NCBI RefSeq assembly: GCF_001039355.2
Contig: NW_019774114.1
Span: 433,797 to 497,796 of the forward strand
From: Lingula anatina
Taxonomy: Eukaryota > Brachiopoda > Lingulata > Lingulida > Lingulidae
Length of the DNA stretch: 64,000 nt
Reading direction: 5' to 3'
Shown here: in pieces, positions 1-14,039 of the stretch
How positions within the stretch are numbered: the stretch's first letter is position 1
How the letters are laid out: each line of letters begins with the position of its first letter
Position numbers and translations under genes: made by a program
Notes under the pieces: generated by a model
Seen by the model: the letters and a program-made list of their open reading frames with translations, nothing else
Told to the model about the DNA's origin: nothing
Database searches by the model: none

Positions 1-104
1 TATTGTTTAAGGGTAGAGAATCTTAATGGATATATTTTAAATGACATCCTCAGTCCAGATGTTCACAAATATGTATAAAATACAAGGTCAAGGATACCCA
101 ATTT

Positions 105-139
105 CTACCTACCTACCTACTAGTTCCTACCTTCCTACC
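105..139. repeat. TACC-type microsatellite
   Basis: A short imperfect run of CTAC/CTTC tetranucleotides in intergenic DNA. No gene is visible around it. Confidence 0.7.
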
Positions 140-250
140 ATGTACCTCTACACCATCCTTATAAGGAAGGGTATAATATATACATGTTCAACACTTTTGC
201 CAAAACTAATTATTCCTTGCATGCACTTTGCCTTCAGTTATTTAAGGGAG

Positions 251-503
251 CATTCCCATAAACCCATCATACTAGCTGGATCCATCTAACTCTATGGGGA
301 TTCTCACAAAATTGCATTTAGTGTAAGCAGCTTAAATGTCTGCCATGCCTACTCAAGCTGCTAGGGGGTAATTAACGATAGTCAATTACCTCCTGATTAC
401 TCAAGGGGGCATACCAGACAATTAAGTTGATAATGAAATCACTCTAGCAAGAAGCCCCACAGAGTTAGATTGATCCAGGTAGTATAATGGGCTTATGGGA
501 ATG
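251..503. mobile_element. MITE with ~50-bp imperfect terminal inverted repeats
   Basis: The left end (CATTCCCATAAACCCAT...) and the reverse complement of the right end (CATTCCCATAAGCCCAT...) match over roughly 50 bp, through CTGGATC and ATCTAACTCT. There is no coding capacity. The ends resemble those at 18469-18720 and 30897-31350, so this is probably one family. The target-site duplication is not clear. Confidence 0.7.
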
Positions 504-960
504 TAGTCAAAGATTCAAAATAAAGAAATGTGGCTGTCTCACTGAAACTGTTGTTTTTTGTATCAAATATTTTTTAAGTCCACACTTGGACCCTTGTTAT
601 GACATGCGTATCAAGGCTCAAAGGTCCATAATTGATTCAGGGTAGAGAACAGTCAGTTGCAAATAGATATATTTATGTGAAATTGATTTTCCATCATAAG
701 GTTTGTGAATAACACAGAGGAAGCTTGTTTACGCCTAAAAAAGCAAATCCTAGAGAATTCACACTGTTATGCAGGCAAAAGAAAAGATCTCATCAGCCAA
801 CATGCCTGTCTCTCTTGGATTGTCCCTAGAAGTTTTAGCAACAATTTTCTAATTTGGGATTTGGGAAGGGATTAAAATTGGTCTCAGGTATATGTTATGC
901 ATTTGCAAAGCAAAGTGAATTTTTCTGTGGTTGTTAAGGGACATCTCAGATTTACAATTA

Positions 961-1470
961 GGCTTCATTCACATGGAAAGTCTATTTTCTAAATTCTATT
1001 TTCTATTTGCGGTATGTTTAGTGATCACGGTCTGTGCCCTGAATATCCCATGGCGTAATTACTGGAAGCGCGAGCCAGTTACTTATACAAAGCTGTAATT
1101 AACTCTCGGCTGTGCTCGGAGGAGATTCTGATACCTTTATGTATGCGCAGTAGGAATTTAGCAAGTTAATGGGGACCGCGATTGCTTTGAAAAATGTGTT
1201 TGTCGATTTTGTGCATATTTCGCGTCTGTATGTTTGAGCCGTCACACCTAAACCGATGAACTCCACAGCTTAGAGATACTACTGCGCATGCGTCAAGGTA
1301 TCAGAATCTCCTCCGAGCACAGCCGAGAATTAATTACAGCTTTGTATAAGTAACTGGCTCGCGCTGCCAGTAATCACGCCGCGGGATATTCAGGGCACAG
1401 ACCGTGATCACAAAACATACCGCAAATAGAAAATAGAATTTAGAAAATAGACTTTCCATGTGAATGAAGC
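961..1470. mobile_element. Long-TIR MITE, Harbinger-like family copy 1
   Basis: The outer ~180 bp on each side are near-perfect inverted repeats (GGCTTCATTCACATGG... against ...CCATGTGAATGAAGC). They include the shared blocks TATTTGCGGTAT, GATCACGGTCTGTGCCCTGAATA and CTCGGAGGAGATTCTGATACC. The centre is unique and non-coding. TTA lies at or within two bases of both ends, which suggests but does not prove a 3-bp TWA target duplication. A shorter relative lies at 6498-6755. Confidence 0.8.
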
Positions 1471-4400
1471 TTTAGACTTTGTGTTCACAAGTGCCAATTC
1501 CCTGTAGGCCTAAAACCAATGAAAAAGCCTAATTCAATATTTTGCTAATATCACGAGGCTGAATTTCACCTTCAAGAAAATTTTGAGGTACAAGGTTTTA
1601 CACAATCCTTTTACAATGAATTTTTGCTTAATATTTCCATCAAGTCACTCCGGTAATAAACTTTAAATCAACAGGTTACAATACCATATACTGTGCATGT
1701 CATTTTGACTTTCCCAAGGCTCTTGACTCAGTGTGGCAAGGTGGTTTATTTCACAAGTTTTATCATTACTGGGATACTCATGTTATTTCTACCAAATCAT
1801 TAAATCTAAGTTGTTTGAACCAGAGACATTCTGACTAAAGATAAGCAATACACTGAAAGAAATTGATCGACATTTCCCATAATGTCACTGTATATCAAAT
1901 ATCTCTAGGATGGGAGCCAGCAAGGTTAGAAACAAGTGCCCCTTTCAATAACTTAAAGAGAGACAAAGATCCCTTTACAAGCATTAAAAAATACCACCAG
2001 AAAAAATATCTGCCTAATTTTCTGATGTGTATGTGATTAAAATGGGTTTAACATCCAACTAGTAAATACATAAAAGATCAAGATATCACAACTTCTTGAA
2101 GCTGGGAAGCATTCCCAATTTTCTTAGGGTCAGTGACCAAAAGAACTGCTCTTCCATTTTGGCAGCTAGCCAAATTGAAAGCAATATCACTTGATCTGAG
2201 TTACTTTGTTCATAGATGCTTTCAGAGAATTTGGTACGAAGGAGTGAGCATAGCGCAGCTCTGTAACATTTATATAATAAGCAAAAAGTAATACCTCATC
2301 ATTCATATTTTTATGGTTTTAATCATATATCATAATTCAGTGTTGTATCAGGTCACAATTTAGTACTCTATTCATGAAATTGCATAAGGGTCTTAAAACT
2401 TTAGTCCCTTTTTCATTTAAAACAAATGTAATATAGTCATATTACAGCTTTTGAACTGTGCCAACTTACTATCATAAACCTGCTAGAGTATCACAAATTC
2501 ACGATCCGAAAATGAAAAATTTACTGTAATATATATTGGCTTACACTTCCATAAATAGAAATGTCTAATTACTGTAAAATATCAATGCCTCTATTCTAGG
2601 TTAATTTCTTTCTCTTTTCATTCAAGTCAAGTTAAGCCTTTTTCTGCAATAGCAGCCACAATTTTTTTTTTCAGTGAAGGATAATTTCCCAATCAAATGC
2701 AATGCAAGATGACTTCTGGGGGTATCACACTATGCATTACCTGATGTGGTTTAAATTAAATTCTAAGCTTGGTTATTTCTCCAATGACAAATAGTCTCCT
2801 GCCGTGATTAGAATTAAATCTAATCAGCTGCTTCCTCTTCTCTTTACATAACAGTTCAAATTACAAACCATTCTTAATCATATGAGACATGTTTATTATC
2901 TCAGGATATTTTGCTCAAAGGTGATGACAATATAGTGCCAACATCAATCATGAAATCAATGTAGTAAGCATAGTGAAATCTTAATCTACTTCTCTCTATT
3001 TCTGATAAATTACATGGTTGCTTTTCTTATGGTTAAGGATAATTGAACTTGAAACGAGCTGTTTTCATGAAATACCTTCCAAACCACATTTTACATGTTG
3101 TGGCAATTAAGTGACATGAAATACTTTCAGCCATGTACCCCCCCCCCATGGCCCCTACAATAAAATGTTAGGTGACTGCTAACACAATCACTAGAAGCAC
3201 AAATTTACTTCCAATACAGAAATTCCATTTCAATATAGAGCATTCCTGCTATGTAGGTTAACAGGATTTATTTAGAAAATGAAAACTATGTCAATTGTTT
3301 GTAGTATTTTGTACAGACAAGTTTTGCACAGAAGTTTAGTACAGGCTACATTTCAGAATTATGAGAATAATCAATTATTTGCTACAGTTACAGAACAAGA
3401 GACTAAGTGCAGACTGTTAACAGGGAACTTACCTTTTGCAGAAACAGTGAACTATATTCTTCAATCTGGAGCAGGCACCTGTTGTGCAAAGTGCCTTCCT
3501 TTCAATGCCAACTTGTGGATCTGACAGCTGTAACTGTAGGGAATATAAAGGAGAATGTTACAAAGACCTACACTTAATGCTGGTACATTAAACATTAAGT
3601 GGGCCGATAAAAAACTGTACAAGTAGCCTAACATCAATACAAGTGGCTTTCAAACCCTGCTGTCTGGCATTGCACTTATGTTCCTGTGAAGGTCTCCGGG
3701 GGGACAAGTGCTTTTAACACAGACATCCTTTTAAGTAACATTATGATACGTTTGGTTCAGTAATACAGAAATATTGCTGTTGTTTAAGTAACTTAACTGT
3801 TACTCTTCAACTGATTCATTTTTGACAAAAGTCCATTAACTGCAGTGAAACCCAAGTCAATGAAGTAAATTTGGTTACATTTTGCACTGCGTAAAAATTC
3901 TTTCTTAATTCAAATGAATAAAGTTCAAGGAAATGATATGACAAAAAGTCACATGCCACAAAGAGCTCCCCATGCTGTACAGGAAATTAAGGTAAAAATG
4001 TCCCTAAAAAGTTATTTTTTTTAATTGGAATTCCTCAATATAATTACTTGCAAATATCTTTGATATTCAGCTGGATTTTTGATGATGAAAAATATGGTTA
4101 AGTTTAAAAACAAAGATGTCAAAATTAAACAGGTTTCAATCATATTTCCAATACTTTTCCCCTTATGTCCAATATCTATCCTATTCCTGTATCTAAAACA
4201 CCATTCTCAAACAAATCTCATGATATTTTAGTACTTTCTTTGGTAACACTGTCCATCATCATTAATTTAAAAGTATTCCTAGCTGACATGCATTTGGGAT
4301 TCTGAGGCCTTTTTTATAACAAAAAAGCAAAGTTAAAATATTCAAACATTATGTGGTGCAAAAAAGTTATACCATGCATATCAATTTCAAAACTTATTTC

Positions 4401-5700
4401 GACACAGCATTTATATAGCTCCTTCAATTTATACCTTAAACTCATAGTGCTATAGACAAAATAATTAATATCCACATTACTGTGTATTATCCAAGAAAAC
4501 ATTATCCCAGGCTTATATTGATGGTACCCAAGAGAGAGAAAAAAGGGGAACCTCTTCATTTTCAAATAAAATTGACTGTCTACAGCATTATATATATATG
4601 GCAGGAAAAAATACAGTTAACAAAATTCTCTTATGAATATCACCCAAAAATACATTGTACAGTGTTCTTGAAAATTGCCAGTTATTTAAATGGGAAACTC
4701 AGAAATAGAGTATAATTAAGAGATCATATTACAATTAATTTTTCATCACGCATTTTCACTTTATGTAAAAAAATACATTTTTCTGAGCAGGGTAACCAGT
4801 TACAAACTTCTGAAAGATGTATCACATTTTGAGATATTATCAAATACATTTGACAAAGAAAATAAGATGTAAAACAATCAGAACTCTATGCACAGCCCAA
4901 TTTAACATGCACTAGGTTTTATACCAATGCCAATATCATCTGGTACTTGTGCAATATCCCCACCCCACCTATAACATGTAATAAAAATCTTCTACTTTAA
5001 ATGTTTTTTTTAAATTTAGTTGTGTATCAATGTCATTGTTATTCAAATAAATTAATTTTATAGTTATTTTAGTAATTCTTAACCTGAAATGACCTAGCTC
5101 ACCTCTAATATTATTTGATTGGCTTTAAAGTTAAATTACTGGAAAAGCAATTAGATAATATTTTTATCTTACAGCTAAACAAATAAATTGCAAAGTACAA
5201 GGAGCAACTTAAGTGAACCATGGGAATGAAAATGAAAACGCAAAAATGAAAGTACCGTGTAACAATTAAGTAGGCGCATTTGATTAAGTTCGCAGTTATA
5301 TATGTGACAAAACCTCATCGTGAATAGTTAAAAAATAACTTTATAATAAAATGTGAATTTTTAACAAATAAATATTACTTATAATAAAAACAAAAAAGAA
5401 GACGACAACCATATCATACATGTATGTTTACCCAAGGACTGTCATCAAACTTCCCGCTGTGCCTTTTGGATAGATCTCCATGTAAGCAACATGTTTTGGT
5501 TGCTTTCCCATCAGCGTTCAACAAGGGATTAGTTACTTTGCCAGAACTTGAAATTATGCAAACTCAAAATAAGAGTATCAATACTGACCTAAATGGAAGT
5601 CGTATAAGAAGGATTTGTAACTAACAATGCATTACTCACATCCAACCAAGTTTCCTGAACGATGACATGAAAACCTTACCACATATCCGGGCACTTCAAA
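1471..5700. other. Intergenic DNA upstream of SMARCB1
   Basis: AT-rich DNA in which I recognise no conserved protein. It contains a C8 run near 3140. A minus-strand segment at 3433-3527 is flanked by acceptor- and donor-like signals (see findings). The last ~100 bp before 5701 should hold the SMARCB1 leader and promoter, but no clear core element is visible. Confidence 0.5.
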
Positions 5701-8700
5701 ATGGCAGCCTCCAGCGGCAGTGGTATTTCAGGTGGGACCCGCACTTATGGTGATAAACCAAACCCCATTCGCATCGAAGATGGAGGAGAGCTATACTACA
5801 TTGGATCAGAGGTATGTCTGAATTAAAAGAACGTTAAATTTGGGTGTAGAACAAAAATGCCGCGAAGAACTGGAGACGGGTATCGTAGATCTCTTTGTTC
5901 GCCATATCTTAAATAACTTCAAGGTGCTATTATTGTCCGTCATTTTTCTGTATCGATCGTACAGACAAACATTTCCCGTTGGATTTATTTCTTTTCACAG
6001 GCGCACTTATCAGATTTACGTTCATCTAATAAATTTTAACATTTAGATTTAGAGCGACATTTACGTCATATTTCTTCATTTACAATGTAACTAACGACAG
6101 AATAATATCTAGCCTAGGTCAGTAGAATAAACGATCACTTTTTGATGTGACTTGATCAGACCGAAGCACTTAGAAAAATTATTGGTTCTCATGCAGTTTG
6201 CCCCCAGACTTATAAGCCCAAGTTTGGTTTTCTATTTTTTTTTTTAGTTCAGTTATGTCTCTGCTATTCAAAATGAGATTGTGATTTACTTAATTTTTTG
6301 TTTTTTTGCTGTCCATCAATGAAATGATCTGAGCTCTCATTGTATTGGAATGAGCCTTCTTGTTAAACATGAAAATAAGAAAATGGTTAAACTAATTTAT
6401 TTGATCATTATGACCATTGAGTAAAGTCACCAGGTATGTGAATGAAAAAAAAAAAAGGAAAATCAGACTTGTTAGTTTTGGGGAGCTTACTGTATAAGGC
6501 TGCGTTCACATGAAAAATCTGTTTTCTAAAAATCTAAAAATCTATTTGCGGTAGCTTGTGATCATGGTCTGTGCCCTGAATACCCCGCGGCGTAATTACT
6601 GGCAGCGCCGAGAATTAATTACAGCTTTGGAAGTAACTGGCTCTCCGCTGCCCGTAATTATGCCTTGGGGTATTCAGGGCACAGACCGTGATCACAAGAT
6701 ACCGCAAATAGATTTTTAGATTTTTAGAAAATAGATTTTTCATGTGAACGCAGCCTAAGTACCATATTTTCTTAGTATTTTAAGATAAATTTTTTTTCTT
6801 AAGAGAAAAAGGCTGTTTTAAATATCAGAAATATTGCTCCCATTCAGCATGGATGACCCGATTACTTAAGCCTTTCTGCGTATGTCCAAACCAGATCATA
6901 ATATCAGTGTGAGATCCGATATGCACCGTCAGCAGAGACTGGGCATGTAGATCAGACCTGGTAAATTGATTATGAAACACATGTATCTATTTGAATAGCC
7001 GTTTATATTAACATTACTCATTTATTTATTTATTTATTTATTCATTTAATTGTTAGTGCTTTGTTATAGTTAGTTGTGCTGTCATTGATTGTACCTTGTA
7101 TGTAAAGATGTTTATCAATAAAGAATCTGGTAATTGTGGTGCCAGAGAGAAACAGGTAAAACTTGCTGATCCGCCAACTTAATATGGCCGACCACAGTTC
7201 AAAGTGATGCCGCTGATTCCTGATGGTCTCCCAACTCCACACGCGCCATTAAATGGATTAAATCTCGGCTCCGAGGTTCAATTGCTAGGCCCCTGCAGCG
7301 ACGGCACGTGTGAAGGCGGGGAAGCCATCATGGAATTAGCGGCATGGCTTTGAACTGTGGTCGTCCACATTTAGTCGGCAGTTCAGTAAGTACTCAGATC
7401 ATCCATTCTAAATGGGGCCATTGACAAACAAGTTACAAGAAGTATAATTCCATTCATGCTCGCCTGTTCAATCATTTGATGAATCTAAATACAACCTTAT
7501 TAATGGCACACTAGTCTACTGTTCAGAAATGACTGTGGCCTAATAGTAATCAAAATTATTCAACATTCAACTTTGTATTTAAAATCCACTATGCATTAAT
7601 TATATTAATTGTCATCAGAACTTGTGATTAGGATGGAAAAAATCTGGACATCAGTTGTCTGGTCATACCTTCAACTGCAATTGTGTTCATCCAGTCTGAA
7701 CATGATGTTCACATACATAATGTAGGCTAAGGCACATTTGTTATGGTAGCTTTCCACCCATTTTTAAGAACTCAAGCAATTTATTCGAAATAATGCTTAT
7801 CTTCCATAAAAATTATCACCAAGGTCAGTCTGACTCTGAATTATTGATGTTTATGTGAAATATATGAAGAGTCACAGTGAAGCATTCTCTTCATGATGGA
7901 GTGTTATTTCATTAAAGGTAAAGAGGATGAATAACTACCTTCTAAATAAATGCTCTTACGGAAATGGATTTTGATAACATTTTAGCACTTTTCCTCTAAT
8001 TATTACCCTACTCAATTTTCTCGGTGTCAGCTCTACCTTATTCATCTTTTGGAAGTTTTGTAACCAGATGCCCTTACAGATGTTTTTCATTGCCCAGGCT
8101 TAAAAGTTCAATAGCCATTATAAACCTTGTTTGAGTTCAAATTATTTTTACAGGATGAAATGAACTAATAGTGTTTTGGAGCGCATTCAGAGCAGCGGAC
8201 TAAGAGATCTGCCGATCACATATGGCCTACCCTCTTGAATGCTTGTTGCATAATCCCAACAGGTAATCTGTTCAGTGTCTAATTGGGAATTAAGCAGCAA
8301 GCTTTTCATTGGAGGAAATCATAATATAACCACACAGCTAATTTATGTTTTTCATATTCAGGTTGGTAATTACCTGCGGATGTTCAGAGGTTCTCTTTAC
8401 AAGAAATACCCATCATTATGGAGGAGGTTATTGTCACCAGAGGAGAGGAAAAACATAGCACAAATTGGTAGGTTGCAATGCTTTTTCCTCTCATCACACT
8501 CTATCTGCTCTTTCATGACACAGAATCTAGATTTGTTAGGTATTCTACTCTTCTATTTCATAAGATTTAGATACAATAGAGTGGCAGTAGAGAAGTTTCA
8601 GTTTCAATAAAGAGTAGGTCTTTACAAATTGCAGTATTTAAGGTAAACAAAAGCTAAATGTTACTCTGTTGATATCTCTTTTGTTATGATTCAATGAGTC

Positions 8701-11700
8701 ATGAACAGTAACAATCAAGTTACAGGCCAACTGAACAGAATTCTCTTATCTATAGAGTTAAGTATAGTACCAAACCTGTCTATGCACTTCTCAATGTGTT
8801 GTCTTCAATAGAATTATTTCACATCAGTCACGCATATTTTCAGCTTTAAAGTATTATTTATATGAGTATAGCAGCATAATAATGCAAAAATGAGTCAAAG
8901 CAAAGTATACAGTGCATTAAATGAAACAAATATTGATTGGTTTTGCACTCCAAAAAAGACTTATAAATTTATTAAATGTTATCATGTCATTTTCATTATA
9001 TATATTCTTCTGTTCCCTCTAACTATACTGCTATTTAATCTAGATGTTAAAACCATGCAAATAGAGGTATAAAAAGATAAGCTTACTAAATTATGTACTG
9101 TACTTACCCTAGTGCTTGAATTACAAATTAGTCTCCTGCAACAAAAAAAAAAAAAAAAAAAAGGGGGGGGGGAAGAGCAGTGAGGCTTCATGTGAATCAA
9201 CTAATTGCAAGTCTCAAATACTCTATGATTGTCCTCCTATTTACTTGTAGCATATTTATCAAAAATTGGTTCCTGTTAAATAAACACCAATAGACAGCAG
9301 GCAGTGCATACTGTATCTTTGTCAGACACTTAATTTTTCATAAATAGACCTAAAGTTTTGTCAACAGGATTAAACAAGTATTTTGAATTTTTACCATTTT
9401 CATTGTATTTTAACTATTTAAAGCAACCCATCTTGCACTCAAAATTAATTCCAACTGTTCACATTAAATTCAAGCTTGAATACCAGTATTGCTTAAAACA
9501 TTTCATTATGTAAACTAGGTGGAAATCTTCTCGGGTTTGGCCAGCATACCTTGGCTACCAACATAACATTACTGAGAGCAGCAGAGGTGGATGAGATCCT
9601 GATGGGGAATGATGATAAATATAAAGCAGTCTCTGTCAGCAGTGAGCCAGTGGTCTCCAGGTAGGCCTGTCCCAAGAGCAGTTTCCAGTGACCCCTGTTT
9701 CTGTTTAATTTGAAGAAGTGGGGCTGGTATACTAATTGAATTTTAAAACAGTTTTTTTACTGTGCATCAGTGTTGCCTTGATGCAGTGATACAAGAACTA
9801 CCATTAGTGCTCATACTGCATGTGAAGAGCTCTTTACTGGTGCTAATGCAGACCTTATTTATAAAGGGATTAGGTGTTTTCTAACTTGAGCCTCAGATTT
9901 TTCAACACAAATGCCCAAATTAACGACTCCAGCCACAAATTAACGACTCCAACTGGCAACATAAAATTACTTGCCACTTACAAGCACAGCATTTCATGAC
10001 ACAAACTGTTTATGTACCTGTTCGTTATATTCTGTATGAGCCGGAGATTGTTGACAATGCATCGATGCAAGGGGGCCTATGTATACAGCCACAGACCCTG
10101 ATGGAAGCTGGTAAAAATGTTTGTGTAATAAAACCCTAAGTTTGTGACAAGTAATTCTATGTTAAGGCAGTTATTTTGTGGCTAGAGTTGTTAATTTGAG
10201 GATTTGTTCTCACAAAAGGGCAATTATTATTTATGAGGCCTGCAATGTAATATATAATCAAAAAAAAAAAAAATTATTTGTTGAGATATGATATTATGTG
10301 GATTTTTTATGAATTCAAAACTTGCACTTGAGAAATCATGTCACTGTGTTATTCAAAGGTTAATGTAAAGATGCTTCCGTTGTGGCTCAATTAATACTCT
10401 CAGTCATCAACTATCTCATTATAGCATCACCTTAGCAGGGTAACCTTCACTGAGACCTGTGCTTTATTGACTCCTATGAGTCACAATAGCTTCATATAGA
10501 AACTGTTTGGCCTCAAACATTTTCTTTATCCCTTTTTTTGTGGACCTTTGTTACAGTTATATTAATGCCACGGGTGGTAAAATGAAGCACAACCAGACCA
10601 AGATTTTTTTATTTCAAAGTGATATAAGATGTTGTTATTTCCAGGGACAACAAGTCCAAGCGTGGCAGTAACTGGGTTCCAGCTTTACCCAGTACATCTC
10701 ACCATCTGGATGCTGTGCCATCTTCCACTCCTATCAACAGAAATAGACTGGGGCGATTAAAAGTCAGAACATTCCCAATGTGGTAAGTTGCATGCAGGCA
10801 CAATGTTTAGAGCTATAAGAAAAAAATCCAGGTGCAGTAGCTGCAGATAGTGTGCTGAATATTTAATAGGATGGTGGTATAAAGCTACTTTTAAAATTTT
10901 TAACGGCATGGTGGGCTGTCATATTGGACTGTTAAACCCTCAGTACTTTTATGAGAAATACAGCACAATGAACTAAAGCAGTTAAAATTATTTCTTCCCT
11001 TTTTTCATGTCTATATCAGTATGCCCATGTTTATTAATGTAAACCCTGTCACAGTGAAAATAACCTAATATATCAGTCCACAGAGAGACACAAATGGAAG
11101 TTAAATAACTTCATTTAGTCTGCCTTGGGATGGAATATCATATTTTTATTTTATTGCTTTCAGCTTGGATGAGACAGACCCTGGTCTGGTCCATGAGAAT
11201 GCCAACCAACCAGAGGTGCTAGTTCCTATTAGGTTAGACATGGAGTTTGATGGGCAGAAACTGAGAGATTGCTTCACATGGAACAAAAACGGTAAAATTA
11301 ATTTCTTTAAAATCAAATTTGGATTTTATGTATCAAAAGTGGACGGAGTGCATTGTATCATGTGTTCCCCCCTCCCCTTTTTTTTTAAAGTCTGAGGTAT
11401 TATTTTTTAAAATGTAAATTGTTCTTAAATATTATGAAAAAAAACTATCCCAGCTAACCTAACACTGGTCCTTGCCAAATGTCAGTACAAGTGGAGCTGG
11501 ACTTGTTAAATTTTGTAAATAAATTTTCTGTTACTGACCAATTTCCCTGATCCTGGTCAGTACATTCTTAGACCTTTGCTGAAAGAGCCAATAGGCTAAA
11601 ATGTTTAACGGCACACACCTATCCATGCTAAATAATGTAATTTTTTATTATTACTGAACAAAAGAGCAGATGTCATCTTTAAACAGAATTTCTTATAAAG

Positions 11701-13926
11701 TTAACCAAACACAATTGTGAAATTGTATTCATTGGGAAGATTTCATTTTAGTTAAATTTAGTGACTATTAACATACTAATGATGCTATTTACATGTTTTA
11801 GAGACTCTCATAACACCAGAGCAGTTTGCAGAGATCTTATGTGATGACCTAGATCTGAATCCAGTCTCCTTCGTTCCTGCAATAGCCCAGTCAATACGAC
11901 AACAGATGGAAGCTTTTCCTACTGACAATCTTTTAGAGGAACAGAAAGACCAAAGAGTTATTCTCAAGGTATGCACAGTTTTTATGACTTTCCTATTAAT
12001 TGGATATTTTCACTAAGTAACTGCTCTGGTTAGGTGCTGGCAGTACACATGGTTTTAGTCCTGACCTGTCTCATTTTTTTATGTGTGTTTATTTACATTC
12101 ATATTATATCACCATGGCAAATTTTAGCCCTGATGTGCTTTATAAATTATAGCATTCTCTCTGAAAAAGTGGCTATTCAGGCCTGCAAAAGAGTTTTAAT
12201 TTTTTTTGTTTGTTTTTGAAGCTTTGTTATATAACATGTGGTTTAAATCTTTCAGCTCAACATCCATGTGGGTAATATTTCTTTGGTAGACCAGTTTGAA
12301 TGGGACATGTCTGAAAAAGATAACAGCCCAGAGGAATTTGCCACAAAATTATGTGCCGAACTTGGTGAGTGACCTGTGTCAAATCATTTGATGTTTTTGA
12401 AAAAATGTTTCAAAAATGAATCAAATATATTATACCTGCTTTCATATTGTTAGATAACTACTACACAGAATGATTTGGTTATCATATTCCGCACAAAATG
12501 AGAAAAAAAATTATGAAAACGACAAGCCTATCAGTGGTGAAATGACCCAGGCATAGTAATCATTAGTTATGTTGTCCTTCCTAACTATCACTTCATTGAG
12601 ATCTAAACTCAAAATTTACTTGTATGTGATGTTATTAGGCCAATTTATTCACTTAACTTAATTGTTGGAGCAGGGAAACCAGTGAATTTAGTTTAACAGG
12701 TCAGACCATTAGACAAATTTTAATGAAAATTTCCATTACTGTTTCAGGTCTGGGAGGAGAGTTTGTGACGGGTATATCATACAGCATCAGAGGACAGCTC
12801 AGTTGGCATCAAAGAACATATGCATTTAGGTAGGATGTTGGCAGTTGTTTTCTACACAGATACTGCATGATTTTAAGGGGCTTGGTTGACCTAACTCATT
12901 CTGAATGTCTCCACAGTGTATTATTTCAAAGCAATTTTGTGTAAGTAGATCTTAGACTAACAAAAAAGACTGCAGGTGGTCCATGATAGTGATTATCATA
13001 ACTTGTCTTAACCATATTTTTGTTTTACTTTACTGAGAGATGTGAATTGATATCGATGCAGGTCAAATTGAAAATTTAACGTAATCCCATTATCATGTTT
13101 ATAGACTGAGGTTATTACTTCTTTACATTTGGTCCTGTTCTACCTATAACTGTCTAATTTCAGTTTTGCTTTACTTGAAATGTCAATTTTGCTACAAGAG
13201 ATAAAACAGTGAACTTCTTCAAACTGTTGACCTGTGTAGTATAAGGAAAGCATCAAATTGACTTTATGGTCATTTTTTACTTCACACTTAGATTCAGAAT
13301 GTCATGTTTGGCAGTTGAACCTATATGTACCTTCCTTATAAAGCTGTGTCACGTATACCAACCTTGCACCTTTATCTTCAGTGAATCTCCTCTACCACTA
13401 GTAGAAGTGGCCATTCGCAATCAGAACGAGGCTGACACCTGGTGTCCCTTCCTGGAGACACTGACAGACGCAGAGATGGAGAAAAAGATAAGGGATCAAG
13501 ACAGAAACACAAGGTAATATTTTAATCTTAGAAGTAATTTTTTTCTTGTTAATGTTATCTGTATAGAAAACCATTTGACCCTTATTTTATAAAGTTTGTA
13601 ACCCTGAATCTTGACATGCACAACTCCATACTCTTACTCTCAAGTCAATGAAAATAGTATCTCTTTAACCTTTTACAAAGGGAAGATATTTTTTCATTAA
13701 GTTCAATTTAATGATTTTTATGTAGTGGCATTACAAATGTTCTTTTTAGAAAATTGACAATTAGCAAGTGAAAATGTTCAGGTGGATCAAGCTGAAGTGG
13801 CTCTTGTCTAACCCCACTTTAAAGCCTTTTTTTCTTGATTAAAATCAAACCTATATATTAATTTAAAATAATCTTTTCTCTTTCAGGCGTATGCGGCGTT
13901 TGGCCAATACAGCACCATCATGGTAA
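5701..13926 (+). CDS. SMARCB1: SMARCB1/SNF5/INI1, core subunit of SWI/SNF (BAF) chromatin remodeler
   Basis: Ten coding exons: 5701-5811, 8362-8467, 9519-9660, 10645-10782, 11164-11291, 11802-11968, 12256-12364, 12748-12829, 13382-13513 and 13887-13926. All join in frame with GT/AG sites to give 384 aa; human SMARCB1 has 385. The start ATG (AAAATGGC) opens a short variable tail followed by the conserved [22 protein letters not shown]. The N-terminal winged-helix region includes [22 protein letters not shown] middle block has LATNITLL and [14 protein letters not shown]. The two SNF5 repeats are about residues 177-245 ([20 protein letters not shown]) and 252-328 ([20 protein letters not shown]). 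The C-terminal basic helix ends [13 protein letters not shown] and is known in the family to bind the nucleosome acidic patch. In family members this protein acts in the nucleus as a stable BAF/PBAF subunit. I see no break or odd residue. The linker after the second exon differs from vertebrates. Confidence 0.97.
6498..6755. mobile_element. 258-bp MITE, Harbinger-like family copy 2, TAA target duplication
   Basis: The ends are inverted repeats (GGCTGCGTTCACATGAAAAA / TTTTTCATGTGAACGCAGCC) and are flanked on both sides by TAA (6495-6497 and 6756-6758). The internal blocks CTATTTGCGGTA and CTGTGCCCTGAATA are shared with 961-1470. The element lies in SMARCB1 intron 1. A TWA duplication is typical of PIF/Harbinger elements; assignment to that superfamily is inference. 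Confidence 0.82.
7020..7046. repeat. (TTTA)n microsatellite
   Basis: About six TTTA units in SMARCB1 intron 1, next to the foldback element at 7161. Confidence 0.8.
7161..7390. mobile_element. Foldback element, ~230 bp
   Basis: The left arm and the reverse complement of the right arm align over ~80 bp, sharing CGACCACAGTTCAAAG and ATGCCGCT. The core TTAAATCTCGGCTCC recurs, inverted, inside the foldback at 17800-18146, linking the two as one family. The element is in SMARCB1 intron 1 and is non-coding. Confidence 0.75.
9907..10207. mobile_element. Foldback/TIR element, ~300 bp
   Basis: The ends are inverted copies over ~60 bp: ACAAATGCCCAAATTAACGA on the left against ACAAATCCTCAAATTAACAA on the reverse complement of the right. 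ACTCCAGCCACAAA and AGAATTACTTG-type blocks follow. The left arm has an internal 20-bp direct duplication of the AAATTAACGACTCCA block. It lies in SMARCB1 intron 3. Confidence 0.65.
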
Positions 13927-14012
13927 AACTAAAGGTGTATGAGGACTGTTTAATCACATAACGTTGTGATTTTGTAAATATGTATAGAGACTAAAATCCA
14001 AAATGTATACCA

Positions 14013-14018
14013 AATAAA
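14013..14018 (+). other. SMARCB1 polyadenylation signal AATAAA
   Basis: The first AATAAA after the SMARCB1 stop, 87 bp downstream. Further AATAAA copies near 14335 could serve as alternatives. Confidence 0.65.
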
Positions 14019-14039
14019 AATGGAAACTTCTGCATTTTG

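Noticed and set aside
8890-9200. Short open frames on both strands around a poly-A/poly-G tract in SMARCB1 intron 2
   Set aside because: Low-complexity intron sequence with no splice context and no similarity to known proteins.
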